A DNA stretch of 41,837 bases from an uncultured Muribaculaceae bacterium (GCA_910579305.1 CAJTTA010000017.1:1-41837), one strand, 5' to 3'; counted from the stretch's first letter, positions 14,738 through 23,671 are shown. A program made the numbers and translations. The notes: generated by a model not told the origin, from the sequence alone.

Positions 14738-16435
14738 TTATAGTGATTGTTCGGATAGGGGCTTTATGGCATTGTGGCGTATTTTCCATATTACGGCGCC
14801 ATATGCCTTGACCTTTGTGACAAATGGCTTTTCTATAAGTAGCCGTTTGGCGCACTTGCTTCCTGAGATGAGCTCTTCGCATATGCCTTCTCCTACTGGC
14901 ATCTCCATCATGGAGAATGCAGCCTGAGGAATGTTTATGTTGATTTCCGTATCGGTTCCGGAAAAATTTACTGCTATCAGTAATGTTTCCTTGCCATGGT
15001 GACGCAGAAACGCAAAATTGGAGTGAGGATTGAAGTGCGGATTGTTGAGGTTGACATACATGAGGTCGAAGAAGCTTCCCTCGCTTATGGCTTTCTCCTT
15101 ATTGCAGAGAGTGAGGAGCCGTTGGTATAATTTGCGTAGCCATATCTCTTTAGGCGACAGCAGAGAGCTGTCGGGGGTTCCGTGATTATACCAGCGTCGG
15201 AGTGTGTCGAGGCTCCAATAGTCGAAGATTGTAGTGCGATGGTTATTGCCTGCAAAACCCTCATTGTCTGTAGCGCATTCTCCAAGTTCCTGTCCGTAAT
15301 ATATCATGAACGGGCCGGTGTTGATCATGGATGAGACAACAAGGTAGGGGAGAGCCTTGGAGGGGGAGCCGGCATATTCTTCGGATCCGAATCGCACTTC
15401 ATCATGATTCTCAAGGAAATTCAGCATATGCGGGGCTATGCCGTCGATGCTCTGCCAGCACCCGGTGAGTTGGGCGGCGCTGCAGTTATATTTTTCTATG
15501 GCTACGAGGGTGTCATAGAGATTGACTTTGTCATAGAGATAGTCGAAGCATCCGTAGGAAAGAAATTCTCTATACTGACCGATGTCGTAGATCTCGCCTA
15601 TGAATATTATGTGTGGATAATCTTTCTTAACCTGAGGTATGACCCAGTGCCAGAATGCCACAGGCACCATGAAGACCATATCGCAGCGAAAACCGTCTAT
15701 CCCCTTTGACGCCCAGAATCTTAGAATGTTGAGCATTTTGAGCCAGGTAGAGGGCACCGGGTCGAAATGGCAAGATCCGTCTCCATAGTCTACGCCGTAA
15801 TTGAGTTTTACCGTCTCATACCAGTCATATTCTCCGGGAAAGGCAGTGAAGGCGTCATTGCCGGTTGCCTTGGCTGGAAATTCCACGTAGTCTTTGATAT
15901 CGAAATGTGGAGAGAATTGCTGGTTGGTGATGTAATAATAGTTATTGTCAGGCGAGAAGAATAGGGCCGTATTGTCATGAGTGCCGAAGTCTTCAATCCC
16001 TTTGGGAGCGGAGTCGGAGTGATAGCGGCGGGCCGTGTGATTCGGAACGAAGTCGATTATTACTTTCATCCCCTCTTTATGAGTGCGCTTCACAAGAGCC
16101 TCGAATTCATCCATTCTCTGCCCGACATCTGTGGCGAGTGCAGGGCTTATGTCGTAGTAGTCTTTTATTGCATAGGGACTTCCGGCCTCACCTTTTACTA
16201 CTTCAGGATGATCGGCCGGTATGCCCGGAAATGCAGTCTTGGTGGCTTGCTCGATAATGCCGGTATACCATATGCAGTTTACGCCCAGCTCTTTTATGGA
16301 GCGGAGGATGGCAGGCGTGATCTCATTGAGCTTTCCCGAGCCGTTTTGTTCATATGTCCCTGATTTCACGGGATTTTCTACGTCATTTGTGAGCAAGCGA
16401 GGGAAGCATTGGTATATGATTAGTTTGTCTGCCAT
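14738..16435 (-). CDS. GH13 alpha-amylase family glycoside hydrolase (cytoplasmic)
   Basis: A 565-residue alpha-glucan-active enzyme with the whole GH13 catalytic set: region I DFVPNH, region II GFRCDMVF with nucleophile D252, region III FIGEIY with acid/base E281, and region IV FLENHDE with D345. A small C-terminal beta-domain follows (FAFLRHHGKETLLIAVNFSG). There is no signal peptide, so it acts in the cytoplasm, perhaps on stored glycogen or imported maltodextrins; the exact linkage and product cannot be told. It sits between a patatin gene (7-base gap) and prs, not in a Sus/PUL cluster: no SusC/SusD pair or hybrid regulator is near. Retaining hydrolases and transferases share these motifs, so 4-alpha-glucanotransferase-like or trehalose-related activity is possible. 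Confidence 0.9.
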   Translation of the reverse strand: MADKLIIYQCFPRLLTNDVENPVKSGTYEQNGSGKLNEITPAILRSIKELGVNCIWYTGIIEQATKTAFPGIPADHPEVVKGEAGSPYAIKDYYDISPALATDVGQRMDEFEALVKRTHKEGMKVIIDFVPNHTARRYHSDSAPKGIEDFGTHDNTALFFSPDNNYYYITNQQFSPHFDIKDYVEFPAKATGNDAFTAFPGEYDWYETVKLNYGVDYGDGSCHFDPVPSTWLKMLNILRFWASKGIDGFRCDMVFMVPVAFWHWVIPQVKKDYPHIIFIGEIYDIGQYREFLSYGCFDYLYDKVNLYDTLVAIEKYNCSAAQLTGCWQSIDGIAPHMLNFLENHDEVRFGSEEYAGSPSKALPYLVVSSMINTGPFMIYYGQELGECATDNEGFAGNNHRTTIFDYWSLDTLRRWYNHGTPDSSLLSPKEIWLRKLYQRLLTLCNKEKAISEGSFFDLMYVNLNNPHFNPHSNFAFLRHHGKETLLIAVNFSGTDTEININIPQAAFSMMEMPVGEGICEELISGSKCAKRLLIEKPFVTKVKAYGAVIWKIRHNAIKPLSEQSL

Positions 16436-16442
16436 AAGAATG

Positions 16443-17252
16443 TTATTTTTTAAGCATAGTTTCTATAACCGGCATAGCGGTTTCGTATCCCCGCAGCACA
16501 ATTTTGCGCATCTCGCTCATGTTGAAAGTGCCGACAGAGGCTACGGCTGCGTGTCGTATCATGTGGTCGCACAATAGTATATCCTGAAGGGTATTGCTCT
16601 TACTCATGAGGGAATATGTGCGCATGGTTACTGAGGGGAGTGAGGCTTTATACGTGTAGTCATCCGCCAGAGGAGAGCAATTGGAGCCAATGAGAGTGCG
16701 GCATTCCTTGCGTATCACCCATGCAGGGAGGTTTCTCAATACGCCGCCGTCGATGTAGTGCACTCCATCGATTTCTACAGGAGCAAAGACGATTGGGACG
16801 CTGCATGAAGCCATGACTCTTGGAGTGATTTCTCCTTTTCCCCAGCCTTTGGATTTTCCTGCTTCTATGTCGGTGGCGCATACCATAGTTGGGATTTCCA
16901 GCTCTTCAAGATATTTCACGGGAAGCCAGGATTCAAATATGCGAGCAAATTTATCAAGCTTGAACAGCGATGCTTTCGGCACTGTGAGCTTAGTGAAATC
17001 GGTAAAGCCGGAATAGGCTCCAAAGCAATCTATTATATCACGGGCAGAGAGCCCGGCAGCATAGAGGGTGGCGACAATAGACCCGGCACTTACGCCTGAC
17101 ATGATGGAGGGTTTAAGCCCACATTTTTCCATGGCCATGAGCACGCCCACATGAGCAAATCCTTTGGCTCCACCTCCGCTCAGGGCGAGTCCTGTGGAAT
17201 ATCGTTTGTCGCTCCAAAGGCGTTTTATGCTGACCTTGGTGAAGATTCTCAT
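16443..17252 (-). CDS. Patatin-like phospholipase (acyl hydrolase)
   Basis: A 269-residue patatin-family serine hydrolase. The oxyanion-hole motif GLALSGGGAKGFAHVG (near 20-35), nucleophile elbow GVSAGS and catalytic Asp motif YIDGGVLRNLP are all present, so the Ser-Asp dyad is intact. No signal peptide or outer-membrane barrel is attached, unlike the large PlpD-type proteins, so it is a cytoplasmic or membrane-peripheral enzyme, similar to the RssA/YchK-type small patatins. The likely substrates are membrane phospholipids or acyl esters, which is inference. Its ATG overlaps the stop of the upstream mechanosensitive channel gene as TGATG, which suggests translational coupling and a shared envelope role. 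Confidence 0.9.
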   Translation of the reverse strand: MRIFTKVSIKRLWSDKRYSTGLALSGGGAKGFAHVGVLMAMEKCGLKPSIMSGVSAGSIVATLYAAGLSARDIIDCFGAYSGFTDFTKLTVPKASLFKLDKFARIFESWLPVKYLEELEIPTMVCATDIEAGKSKGWGKGEITPRVMASCSVPIVFAPVEIDGVHYIDGGVLRNLPAWVIRKECRTLIGSNCSPLADDYTYKASLPSVTMRTYSLMSKSNTLQDILLCDHMIRHAAVASVGTFNMSEMRKIVLRGYETAMPVIETMLKK

Positions 17253-18178
17253 CAGTTGTCGGCTTTAGATAAATGTACATCCATTTGCGGGAAAGGAAAT
17301 TCGATTCCGGCTTCGGGCAATGTAGTATAAATCAGTTCGTTTATTCTGAAATAGATATCCCAATATTTGGATGTCGGACACCAGGCTCTGACAGTGAGGT
17401 TGACCGAAGAATCGGCCAATTCGTTGATATATACAACTGGTGCCGGATCTTTCTCAATTTCCGGCTGTTCACCCAGAATGCTGAGAATCAGGTCGCGGAC
17501 AGTGATGAAATCTGTGCCATAGGCCACACCTACAGTCCAGTCGATTCTTCTGCGGTCTTCTAAGGAATAATTGTTGATGGATGAGGTAGATAGCGGGCCA
17601 TTGGGTATGATGATGGCCTTATTGTCGGGAGTATTTATTATAGTGTTGAATATCTGTATCTCTTTGACTGTTCCTGAAAATCCTTGAGCTTCTATAAAAT
17701 CGCCCACTTTGTAGGGCTTCAGCAAGAGAATGAGCACACCCCCGGCGAAATTCTGAAGCGTGCCGCTCAAAGCGAGACCGATGGCTACGCCTGCCGATGC
17801 AAACAGGGCCATAAATGAACTTGTCTCAAGCCCGAGAATGCCTATGACTGATATTACCAGGATGAAGAAAAGCGTAATCTTTACAAGGCTCAGAATGAAG
17901 GAGGTGAGCGAGGCATCGGTGCCCTTATGGGTCATTACCTTGCGGAGCCATTTGTATAGACGCTTTATTATGAATTTACCTATGATGAATACCGCAATTG
18001 CAATAGCGAGGCGAAAGGCAAAGCTTACTAAAGATGATGCTATGTGCTGCATGGCATCTGTGCCGGTAAGAGCTTTTAGCGTGCTGATGCTTTCATTGGC
18101 TGATTTTTCCACTGATTCTGCGATATCCGGCGCAGTGGCCTTTTCGGTTGCGATAAAAAGAGCTGCCAAGGGATTCAT
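17252..18178 (-). CDS. MscS-family mechanosensitive ion channel
   Basis: A 308-residue small-conductance mechanosensitive channel that opens under membrane tension to release solutes on hypo-osmotic shock. It has an N-terminal hydrophilic stretch (1-50), three transmembrane segments (about 55-80, 95-115 and 120-145), the Gly/Ala-rich pore helix and beta-domain entry FASAGVAIGLALSGTLQNFAGGVLILLLKPYKVGDFI (cut here for description; near 129-165) and a C-terminal cytoplasmic vestibule ending GIEFPFPQMDVHL. It lacks the long periplasmic domains of MscK/YbdG types. The start overlaps the glycosyltransferase stop as ATGA and the end overlaps the patatin start, so the three genes are translationally coupled. 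Confidence 0.94.
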   Translation of the reverse strand: MNPLAALFIATEKATAPDIAESVEKSANESISTLKALTGTDAMQHIASSLVSFAFRLAIAIAVFIIGKFIIKRLYKWLRKVMTHKGTDASLTSFILSLVKITLFFILVISVIGILGLETSSFMALFASAGVAIGLALSGTLQNFAGGVLILLLKPYKVGDFIEAQGFSGTVKEIQIFNTIINTPDNKAIIIPNGPLSTSSINNYSLEDRRRIDWTVGVAYGTDFITVRDLILSILGEQPEIEKDPAPVVYINELADSSVNLTVRAWCPTSKYWDIYFRINELIYTTLPEAGIEFPFPQMDVHLSKADN

Positions 18179-18912
18179 GCCTGTGTCTTGTAGTGTGTAA
18201 ACATGCTGCGGAGTCTTAGCTTGATTACTCCGAATACGGCCTCGCCGAAGATGCTGCCATTCATTTTGCTTGTGCCAAGCACACGGTTGACAAATACTAT
18301 GGGCACTTCCACGATTTTAAATCCATGCTTCCATGCTTTGAATTTCATCTCTATCTGGAAAGCATATCCTTTAAATTCAATTTTGTCAAGTTGGAGTGTT
18401 TCAAGTACTTTGCGTCGCCAGCATACAAATCCTGCTGTAGTGTCACGCACTTTCATGCGGGTGATGAAGCGCACGTAGGCTGAGGCATAGAAGCTCATCA
18501 GGACACGCCCCATAGGCCAGTTCACTACATTGACCCCTGTGATGTATCTCGAGCCGACAGCCACATCGGCACCCTCATTCCTGCAGGCGTTAAGCAATTT
18601 CGGCAGGTCGAGAGGGCTATGGGAGAAATCGGCATCCATCTCGGTCACATATTCGTATCCGTGTGCCAGAGCCCACTTGAATCCGTGAATATAGGCAGTG
18701 CCGAGACCCAGCTTGCCGGATCGCTCCTCAAGATGTATGCGACCGGGATATTCATTCATTTTCATCCTTACAGCCTGGGCGGTGCCATCGGGTGAACCGT
18801 CATCTATTATGAGAACATCGAAGCTTTCGGGAAGCTTCATCACTGCGTCAAGAATGTTGCGTACATTCTCTATCTCATTATATGTAGGGATGATAACCAG
18901 AGCCTCTGCCAT
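18175..18912 (-). CDS. Family 2 glycosyltransferase, polyprenol-phosphate mannose/glucose synthase-like
   Basis: About 245 residues from the ATG at 18912; the frame extends 19 codons upstream, but that part is not conserved-looking and runs into the promoter. The GT-A core is intact: VIIPTYNEIENVRNILDAV, IIDDGSPDGTA, EMDADFSHSPLDLPKLL (DxD region), AVGSRYI and FVCWRRKVLE. This pattern matches dolichol/polyprenol-phosphate mannosyltransferase (DPM1-like) enzymes that load a sugar from a nucleotide donor onto a lipid carrier. There is no C-terminal membrane domain, unlike the GtrB-like enzyme at 25543. It is first in the run with MscS, patatin, amylase and prs, under a full promoter. The donor sugar is not deducible. 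Confidence 0.9.
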   Translation of the reverse strand: MAEALVIIPTYNEIENVRNILDAVMKLPESFDVLIIDDGSPDGTAQAVRMKMNEYPGRIHLEERSGKLGLGTAYIHGFKWALAHGYEYVTEMDADFSHSPLDLPKLLNACRNEGADVAVGSRYITGVNVVNWPMGRVLMSFYASAYVRFITRMKVRDTTAGFVCWRRKVLETLQLDKIEFKGYAFQIEMKFKAWKHGFKIVEVPIVFVNRVLGTSKMNGSIFGEAVFGVIKLRLRSMFTHYKTQA

Positions 18913-18939
18913 ACCGATGCGTGTTTTTAAATTATACTG

Positions 18940-18970
18940 CAAAGTTAATGAAATTTTTTCTCCCCACAAA
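18940..18970 (-). promoter_or_regulatory. Full Bacteroidetes promoter (TTTG-N19-TAACTTTG) of the five-gene minus run
   Basis: On the minus strand TTTG (18970-18967), 19 bases, then TAACTTTG (18947-18940). Both elements and spacing are exact. It is 28 bases from the glycosyltransferase ATG at 18912, which supports that start. Confidence 0.8.
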
Positions 18971-19082
18971 TTTTAGGGGCTATGGGATCATAAAAAATGA
19001 GGGAGTCGGCAGTTATTAGTATACAACATTAATGCTGGAAGATTCGTTATAATTAAAAGTTAAACAGATAAAATAAAAAAAG

Positions 19083-19523
19083 ATGAAAAAAATTCTCACA
19101 GTATTGCTACTGGCAATCAGCCTTTGTGCAGTGGCGTGCGCACGCGACAGGCACACGCGGAATGTAAATGATCTTCCGCCGGCGGCCCGCTCTATCTTGA
19201 AAAATAATTTCAAGGCGCAGGTAAGTCTTATAAAAATTGATGCTGACTGGGGGCGAGTATCAGAATATGAGGTAATTCTGACGGATGGCACGGAAGTGAC
19301 TTTTGACCGCGCCGGCAATTGGAAAGAGATTGATACCGGTTTCTCTTCCTATGTTCCCGATAAGTTGATTCCCAAGGCCATAAGGGATTACGTGAAGGCT
19401 AACCAGAAGGGAATAAAGATTGTAGGCATAGAACATGATCGCAAAGGCTATGATGTGACTCTCTCTAACGGCATTGAAATGAAATTTGACAACCAGGGTC
19501 GTTTCCTCAGGTATGACAATTGA
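19083..19523 (+). CDS. PepSY-like (PF11396-type) periplasmic protein
   Basis: A 146-residue exported protein. The N terminus MKKILTVLLLAISLCAVACA is a signal peptide; the Cys in AVAC could be a weak lipobox, so a lipoprotein is possible. The mature part is two similar halves. The first (about 27-80) runs VNDLPPAARSILKNNF to EVTFDRAGNWKEID. The second (about 88-146) runs KLIPKAIRDYVKANQ to EMKFDNQGRFLRYDN. This helix plus YEV-LTDG-E--FD--G-W pattern is the PepSY-like 'putative beta-lactamase-inhibitor-like' fold common in Bacteroidetes. Its role is unknown. It stands alone, with a strong bidirectional terminator between it and alaS. Confidence 0.85.
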   Translation: MKKILTVLLLAISLCAVACARDRHTRNVNDLPPAARSILKNNFKAQVSLIKIDADWGRVSEYEVILTDGTEVTFDRAGNWKEIDTGFSSYVPDKLIPKAIRDYVKANQKGIKIVGIEHDRKGYDVTLSNGIEMKFDNQGRFLRYDN

Positions 19524-19561
19524 AAGGGCAACACTACGTCATCGCAACATATTATATACAA

Positions 19562-19605
19562 TATAAGCTCCGACAGATTTTAGAAAAGTCTGGTCGGAGC
19601 TTATA
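19562..19605. terminator. Strong bidirectional terminator between PepSY-like gene and alaS
   Basis: A perfect 13-bp stem, 19562-19574 with 19593-19605, extended by AGATTTT/AAAAGTCT-type pairing inside to a three-base loop. It lies between convergent genes. Confidence 0.8.
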
Positions 19606-19636
19606 CTGTTATTTAATGATGACTATTGCTTGTCGG

Positions 19637-22267
19637 TCAGTGTTTCATATCTTCAATTGCTGATATGAGCGAAGCATGGGCCATAGCGAGTCCTTCAGAA
19701 TCCTTGCCGCCGGCTTGTGCGAAGAAAGGCTGGCCGCCACCACCTCCTTTGATTAGCTTGGCGGCTTCTCTCACCATTTTGCCGGCATTAAGGCCGATTT
19801 TTACAAGGTCGTCAGAGAGTGAGACGGTGAGTAATGGCTTGCCATCACTCTCTGTAGCTGCTATGAATGCAGTGTGCTCTTCTCCACGTTGACGTATGCC
19901 GTAAGCTACATTTTTCACGACATCCGGCAGGCGTATACCCTTAAGAGTGCACACTCTTATTCCATTGATCTCTCGTGCGTCGGCAAGAATCTGCTTAGTG
20001 AGATTCTCTACGCGCTCTTTAAAATAGTCTTCTACCTGATTCTTAAGAGTTGCATTTTCGTTGATGGCGCGTGTTACGGCGTTTCGTAAGTCTGACGCGC
20101 CGTCGAACAGAGCCTTGAGATCGCGCATTTCATCCTGGAGGCTGTCAAGCAAGCGCTCCACTCCTTCGCCACTTACAGCTTCAATTCGGCGTATGCCGGC
20201 TGCAATGGAGCTTTCGGAGAGAATACGTACCATTCCGATATTTCCGGTGTTGGCTACATGCGTACCGCCGCAAAGCTCGATACTGTCACCATATTTCACC
20301 ACGCGCACACGATCGCCATACTTTTCTCCAAACAGGGCCATCGCTCCGATCTCGCGGGCTTCGGCGATGGGCATATCGCGGTATTCTTCAAGAGAAATGG
20401 CTTGGCGTATGCGGGCGTTTACAATGTGCTCTACGCTACGCAGTTCCTCAGGTGTAACTTTCTGGAAGTGAGAGAAGTCGAATCGCAGGCCGGTAGGGGT
20501 CACGAGCGAACCCTTCTGCTCTACATGATTTCCGAGCACTTCTCGCAGAGCCTGATGAAGCAGGTGGGTAGCAGAGTGATTGGCCGAAGTCGCGCGACGG
20601 GCCTGCCGGTCGATGGCGGCAATGAATGTAGCGGATGGGTCGGCCGGAAGAGAGCGAGACAGGTGCACGGCCACATTATTTTCTTTCTTAGTGTCGAATA
20701 TTTCTATTGCCGATCCGTCGGGAGAGGTCAGAGTTCCGCAGTCGCCTGTCTGGCCTCCCATTTCTGCATAGAATGGAGTGCGGGATAGCATTATCTGATA
20801 ATACTCCTTGTTCTTTTGCTTGACTTTGCGATAGCGCAGAATTTGCGTCTCGCATTCCGTCATGTCGTAGCCTACGAATTCCTCTTCGCCGGCATGCAAC
20901 TCTACCCAGTCGGCCGCTTCTGTCGCAGCGGCATTCCTTGCGCGAGTTTTTTGTTTATCCATCTCTGCGTCAAAACCTTTGAGATCTACCTCCATGCCGT
21001 TTTCGCGGAGAATCAGCTCTGTGAGGTCGAGAGGGAAGCCATATGTGTCATATAGAGTGAAAACCTGAGCGCCGTCAAGAGTGCGGACACCGGCTTCACG
21101 CGCGGTTTTTATGAGAGAGTCGAGCATGCTGAGTCCTCGATCGAGAGTGCGCAGGAACGCATCTTCTTCCTCTTGGATTACTTTGGTGATAAGCTGTCGT
21201 GACGCCTCAAGCTCAGGATATGATTCGCCCATCTGGGCCACAAGAGTCGGTATGAGTTTATAGAGGAAAGCCTGCTTCTGGCCAAGGAATGTATAGGCAT
21301 ATCTCACAGCCCTGCGCAGAATGCGTCGGATTACGTATCCGGCTTTGGCGTTGGACGGGAGCTGATTGTCTGCAATAGAGAAGGCAATAGTGCGCACATG
21401 GTCGGCCACTACACGCATAGCGATGTCAATCTTCTCATCCAGTCCGTATTTCAGCCCTGATAGAGAGCTTATTTCGGAGATGAGAGGAGTAAATACATCA
21501 GTGTCATAATTACTCTTTTTGCCTTGAAGAGCCATGCACAGGCGCTCAAAACCCATTCCTGTGTCGATAACCCTATTGGGTAAAGGCTCAAGAGAGCCAT
21601 CGGCCTTGCGGTTATACTGCATGAAGACCAGATTCCATATCTCAATTACGAGGGGATTATCCTTATTTACGAGAGATGCGCCGTCCACGGCCTTGCGCTC
21701 CTCATCGGAGCGGAGATCGATATGGATCTCGGAGCATGGACCGCATGGGCCGGTCTCGCCCATTTCCCAAAAGTTGTCGTGGCGGTTGCCATTGATTATA
21801 TGTGCTGCCGGAAGATGCTTTTCCCATATTGCAGCCGCTTCATCATCGCGAGTGAGATTTTCAGGAGCATATCCTTCAAAGACGGTGGCATATAGACGTG
21901 CCGGGTCAAGGCCGAGCACATCTACAAGATACTCCCATGCCCAGTCGATGGCCTCCTGCTTGAAGTAGTCGCCAAAACTCCAGTTGCCCAACATCTCAAA
22001 CATTGTGTGATGATAGGTATCGTGGCCTACTTCCTCCAGGTCATTATGTTTGCCGCTTACACGCAGACATTTCTGAGAGTCGGACACACGTCTGTATTCT
22101 GCCGCTCGATTGCCGAGAATGATATCCTTGAACTGATTCATACCTGCATTGGTAAACATGAGTGTAGGGTCATCCTTGATAACCATAGGAGCAGAGGGCA
22201 CTATATGGTGGCCCTTGCTTTTGAAGAACTCCTTGAAGGAGTTGCGAATTTGATTAGCTGTAAGCAT
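19637..22267 (-). CDS. alaS: Alanine--tRNA ligase
   Basis: It charges tRNA-Ala and clears mis-charged Ser or Gly. The 876-residue protein is full length: class II catalytic core (about 1-260, with FKSKGHHIVPSAPMV, LMFTNAGMNQFKD and GNWSFGDYFKQEAIDWAWEY), the tRNA-recognition helical domain (260-460), the editing domain with ANHSATHLLHQAL and CGGTHVANTGNIG zinc motifs, and the C-Ala domain ending in a Gly-rich KLIKGGGGGQPFFAQAGG. Its start region is divergent from the M23 peptidase gene, sharing a promoter interval of about 75 bases. This alaS / M23 / MerR arrangement is one I recognise from other Bacteroidales genomes. Confidence 0.98.
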   Translation of the reverse strand: MLTANQIRNSFKEFFKSKGHHIVPSAPMVIKDDPTLMFTNAGMNQFKDIILGNRAAEYRRVSDSQKCLRVSGKHNDLEEVGHDTYHHTMFEMLGNWSFGDYFKQEAIDWAWEYLVDVLGLDPARLYATVFEGYAPENLTRDDEAAAIWEKHLPAAHIINGNRHDNFWEMGETGPCGPCSEIHIDLRSDEERKAVDGASLVNKDNPLVIEIWNLVFMQYNRKADGSLEPLPNRVIDTGMGFERLCMALQGKKSNYDTDVFTPLISEISSLSGLKYGLDEKIDIAMRVVADHVRTIAFSIADNQLPSNAKAGYVIRRILRRAVRYAYTFLGQKQAFLYKLIPTLVAQMGESYPELEASRQLITKVIQEEEDAFLRTLDRGLSMLDSLIKTAREAGVRTLDGAQVFTLYDTYGFPLDLTELILRENGMEVDLKGFDAEMDKQKTRARNAAATEAADWVELHAGEEEFVGYDMTECETQILRYRKVKQKNKEYYQIMLSRTPFYAEMGGQTGDCGTLTSPDGSAIEIFDTKKENNVAVHLSRSLPADPSATFIAAIDRQARRATSANHSATHLLHQALREVLGNHVEQKGSLVTPTGLRFDFSHFQKVTPEELRSVEHIVNARIRQAISLEEYRDMPIAEAREIGAMALFGEKYGDRVRVVKYGDSIELCGGTHVANTGNIGMVRILSESSIAAGIRRIEAVSGEGVERLLDSLQDEMRDLKALFDGASDLRNAVTRAINENATLKNQVEDYFKERVENLTKQILADAREINGIRVCTLKGIRLPDVVKNVAYGIRQRGEEHTAFIAATESDGKPLLTVSLSDDLVKIGLNAGKMVREAAKLIKGGGGGQPFFAQAGGKDSEGLAMAHASLISAIEDMKH

Positions 22268-22297
22268 TGGATAGAAGTAATTTCACAAATATGACCG

Positions 22298-22305
22298 CAA
22301 AATTA
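22298..22305 (-). promoter_or_regulatory. -7 element of alaS
   Basis: Read on the minus strand it is TAATTTTG, an exact TAnnTTTG, about 31 bases from the alaS ATG. The -33 position holds only CTTG. Confidence 0.5.
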
Positions 22306-22317
22306 CAAAATTTTCAT

Positions 22318-22325
22318 TACTTTTG
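22318..22325 (+). promoter_or_regulatory. -7 element of the M23-merR-pyrK-crp transcript
   Basis: TACTTTTG, an exact TAnnTTTG, 17 bases before the ATG at 22342. It lies back-to-back with the alaS element 13 bases away, so the two promoters overlap and could compete. Confidence 0.5.
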
Positions 22326-22341
22326 CAAGCTGAAAAGCTTG

Positions 22342-23316
22342 ATGTCAATGAAGCGCCGTTCGCTGTACATATATAACCCCGCCACAGATAATTATGAGCG
22401 TGTATATCCCACGTTTGGCTCCCGCATGCGGCACATATTCAAATGCCTGGCATGGGGGCTTGTAGTGTGGGGTGTGGTGTTTCTTGTGGCATTTCTTTGT
22501 TTCGGATTTCAGAACACGACATACATACAGCGTGAGAACGGCGAGCTTAAGAGCCGGTATGCTATGATGCAGCAGAGGCTTGACAAGGCTCTTGCAGTAA
22601 TGGAGGACATACGCCAGCGAGATGATAATTTCTATAGAGTGATGATGCAGATGGATCCGGTGAAAATGTCACAGCGATATGCCGGGCTGTCGCGCAAGAC
22701 GGATTACTCGAATCTCAGCAGACTCTCTGATGACAATCTGCTCAAGGCTCTGGGTATGAACATGGATCTGCTTGAGCGTCAACTATATGCGCAGTCTCAA
22801 TCATTTGATGAATTAAGAGATAATGCTTTTGCCCAACGCGAAAAGATAAGCCACATACCTGGCATAATGCCCATAAATATAGCAGACTACACAGTGAGTA
22901 GCGGCTATGGCATGCGTAAAGATCCGGTGTATGGCTCTACCGCATTTCATGCGGGACTTGACTTTGCAGCGCCTCAGGGAACTCCGGTTTATGCTACGGC
23001 AGATGGAATAGTCAAAGCCGCAGAGAGAGCCGGCGGTTATGGCAATAAGGTGGATATAGATCATGGATTTAATTATCTTACCCGCTATGCCCATCTCAGC
23101 AAGATTGATGTCGTGGCCGGGCAGCGCGTGAGCCGGGGAGACAAGATCGGCGAGGTGGGAAGCACCGGAAAGAGCACCGGTCCTCACCTGCACTATGAAG
23201 TGCGATTCAAGGATGAGCCGCAGAATCCTGTAAACTATTATTTCTTCGATATAACGCCGGCTGAATATCAGGCAATGATAGAGGCCTCGGAAAATGCCGG
23301 ACATGTAATGGATTGA
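22342..23316 (+). CDS. M23 family metallopeptidase (LytM-type murein hydrolase), membrane-anchored
   Basis: About 324 residues from the ATG at 22342 (a second ATG lies at 22348). The longer frame from 22267 overlaps alaS and is rejected because it crosses both promoters. A single membrane segment (about 35-60: LAWGLVVWGVVFLVAFLCF) is followed by a periplasmic coiled-coil-like stretch (RENGELKSRYAMMQQRLDKA) and a C-terminal LytM domain with a complete Zn site: HAGLDFAAPQGTPV (H, D), then YAHLSKIDV and GPHLHYEV (HxH). It probably cuts or remodels peptidoglycan cross-links. MerR follows after 13 bases. Confidence 0.92.
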   Translation: MSMKRRSLYIYNPATDNYERVYPTFGSRMRHIFKCLAWGLVVWGVVFLVAFLCFGFQNTTYIQRENGELKSRYAMMQQRLDKALAVMEDIRQRDDNFYRVMMQMDPVKMSQRYAGLSRKTDYSNLSRLSDDNLLKALGMNMDLLERQLYAQSQSFDELRDNAFAQREKISHIPGIMPINIADYTVSSGYGMRKDPVYGSTAFHAGLDFAAPQGTPVYATADGIVKAAERAGGYGNKVDIDHGFNYLTRYAHLSKIDVVAGQRVSRGDKIGEVGSTGKSTGPHLHYEVRFKDEPQNPVNYYFFDITPAEYQAMIEASENAGHVMD

Positions 23317-23329
23317 AGTACGCATTATT

Positions 23330-23671
23330 ATGCAGGAATTTGACAAGCAATATTATAAAATAAAGGAGGTGGCAGAGATTCTTGGTGTTGCCCAGAGTGC
23401 AATACGTTTCTGGGAAAAGGAATTCCCGACTCTTGTCAAACCCACCCGCAATGCGCATAACATGCGCTATTATCGTGCGCAGGATATAGAGAAGCTTCAG
23501 ATTATAAAATATCTCGTGAAGGAGAAGGGCCTGAAGATAGAGGCAGCCCGGGCATATCTGCGCTCCAATCCTCAGAATGTGTCACGGCGTCTTGAGATAA
23601 TAGATGCGCTCACGGATGTAAGAAATGAACTTTCGGGCCTGCTGACTGCGATAGGCGGACGCAAGTTGTAA
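23330..23671 (+). CDS. MerR family transcriptional regulator (short)
   Basis: A 113-residue DNA-binding protein. The N-terminal winged helix is typical: YYKIKEVAEILGVAQSAIRFWEKEFP (near 8-33), NMRYYRAQDIEKLQIIKYL and KGLKIEAARAYLR. The C-terminal part is a short helix (IDALTDVRNELSGLLTAI) for dimer formation, with no effector-binding domain and no metal-binding Cys cluster. This small form, paired with an M23 peptidase downstream of divergent alaS, recurs in Bacteroidetes, but its targets are unknown to me. It sits 13 bases from genes on both sides, so it belongs to the M23-merR-pyrK-crp run. Confidence 0.92.
   Translation: MQEFDKQYYKIKEVAEILGVAQSAIRFWEKEFPTLVKPTRNAHNMRYYRAQDIEKLQIIKYLVKEKGLKIEAARAYLRSNPQNVSRRLEIIDALTDVRNELSGLLTAIGGRKL

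Noticed and set aside
14738..16435. Possible polysaccharide utilisation locus around the GH13 enzyme
   Set aside because: No SusC/SusD pair, sensor regulator or secreted glycosidase nearby, and the enzyme has no signal peptide.
22267..22341. Upstream extension of the M23 peptidase start
   Set aside because: Would cover both the alaS and its own promoter boxes and places a non-hydrophobic 25-residue segment before the conserved start.
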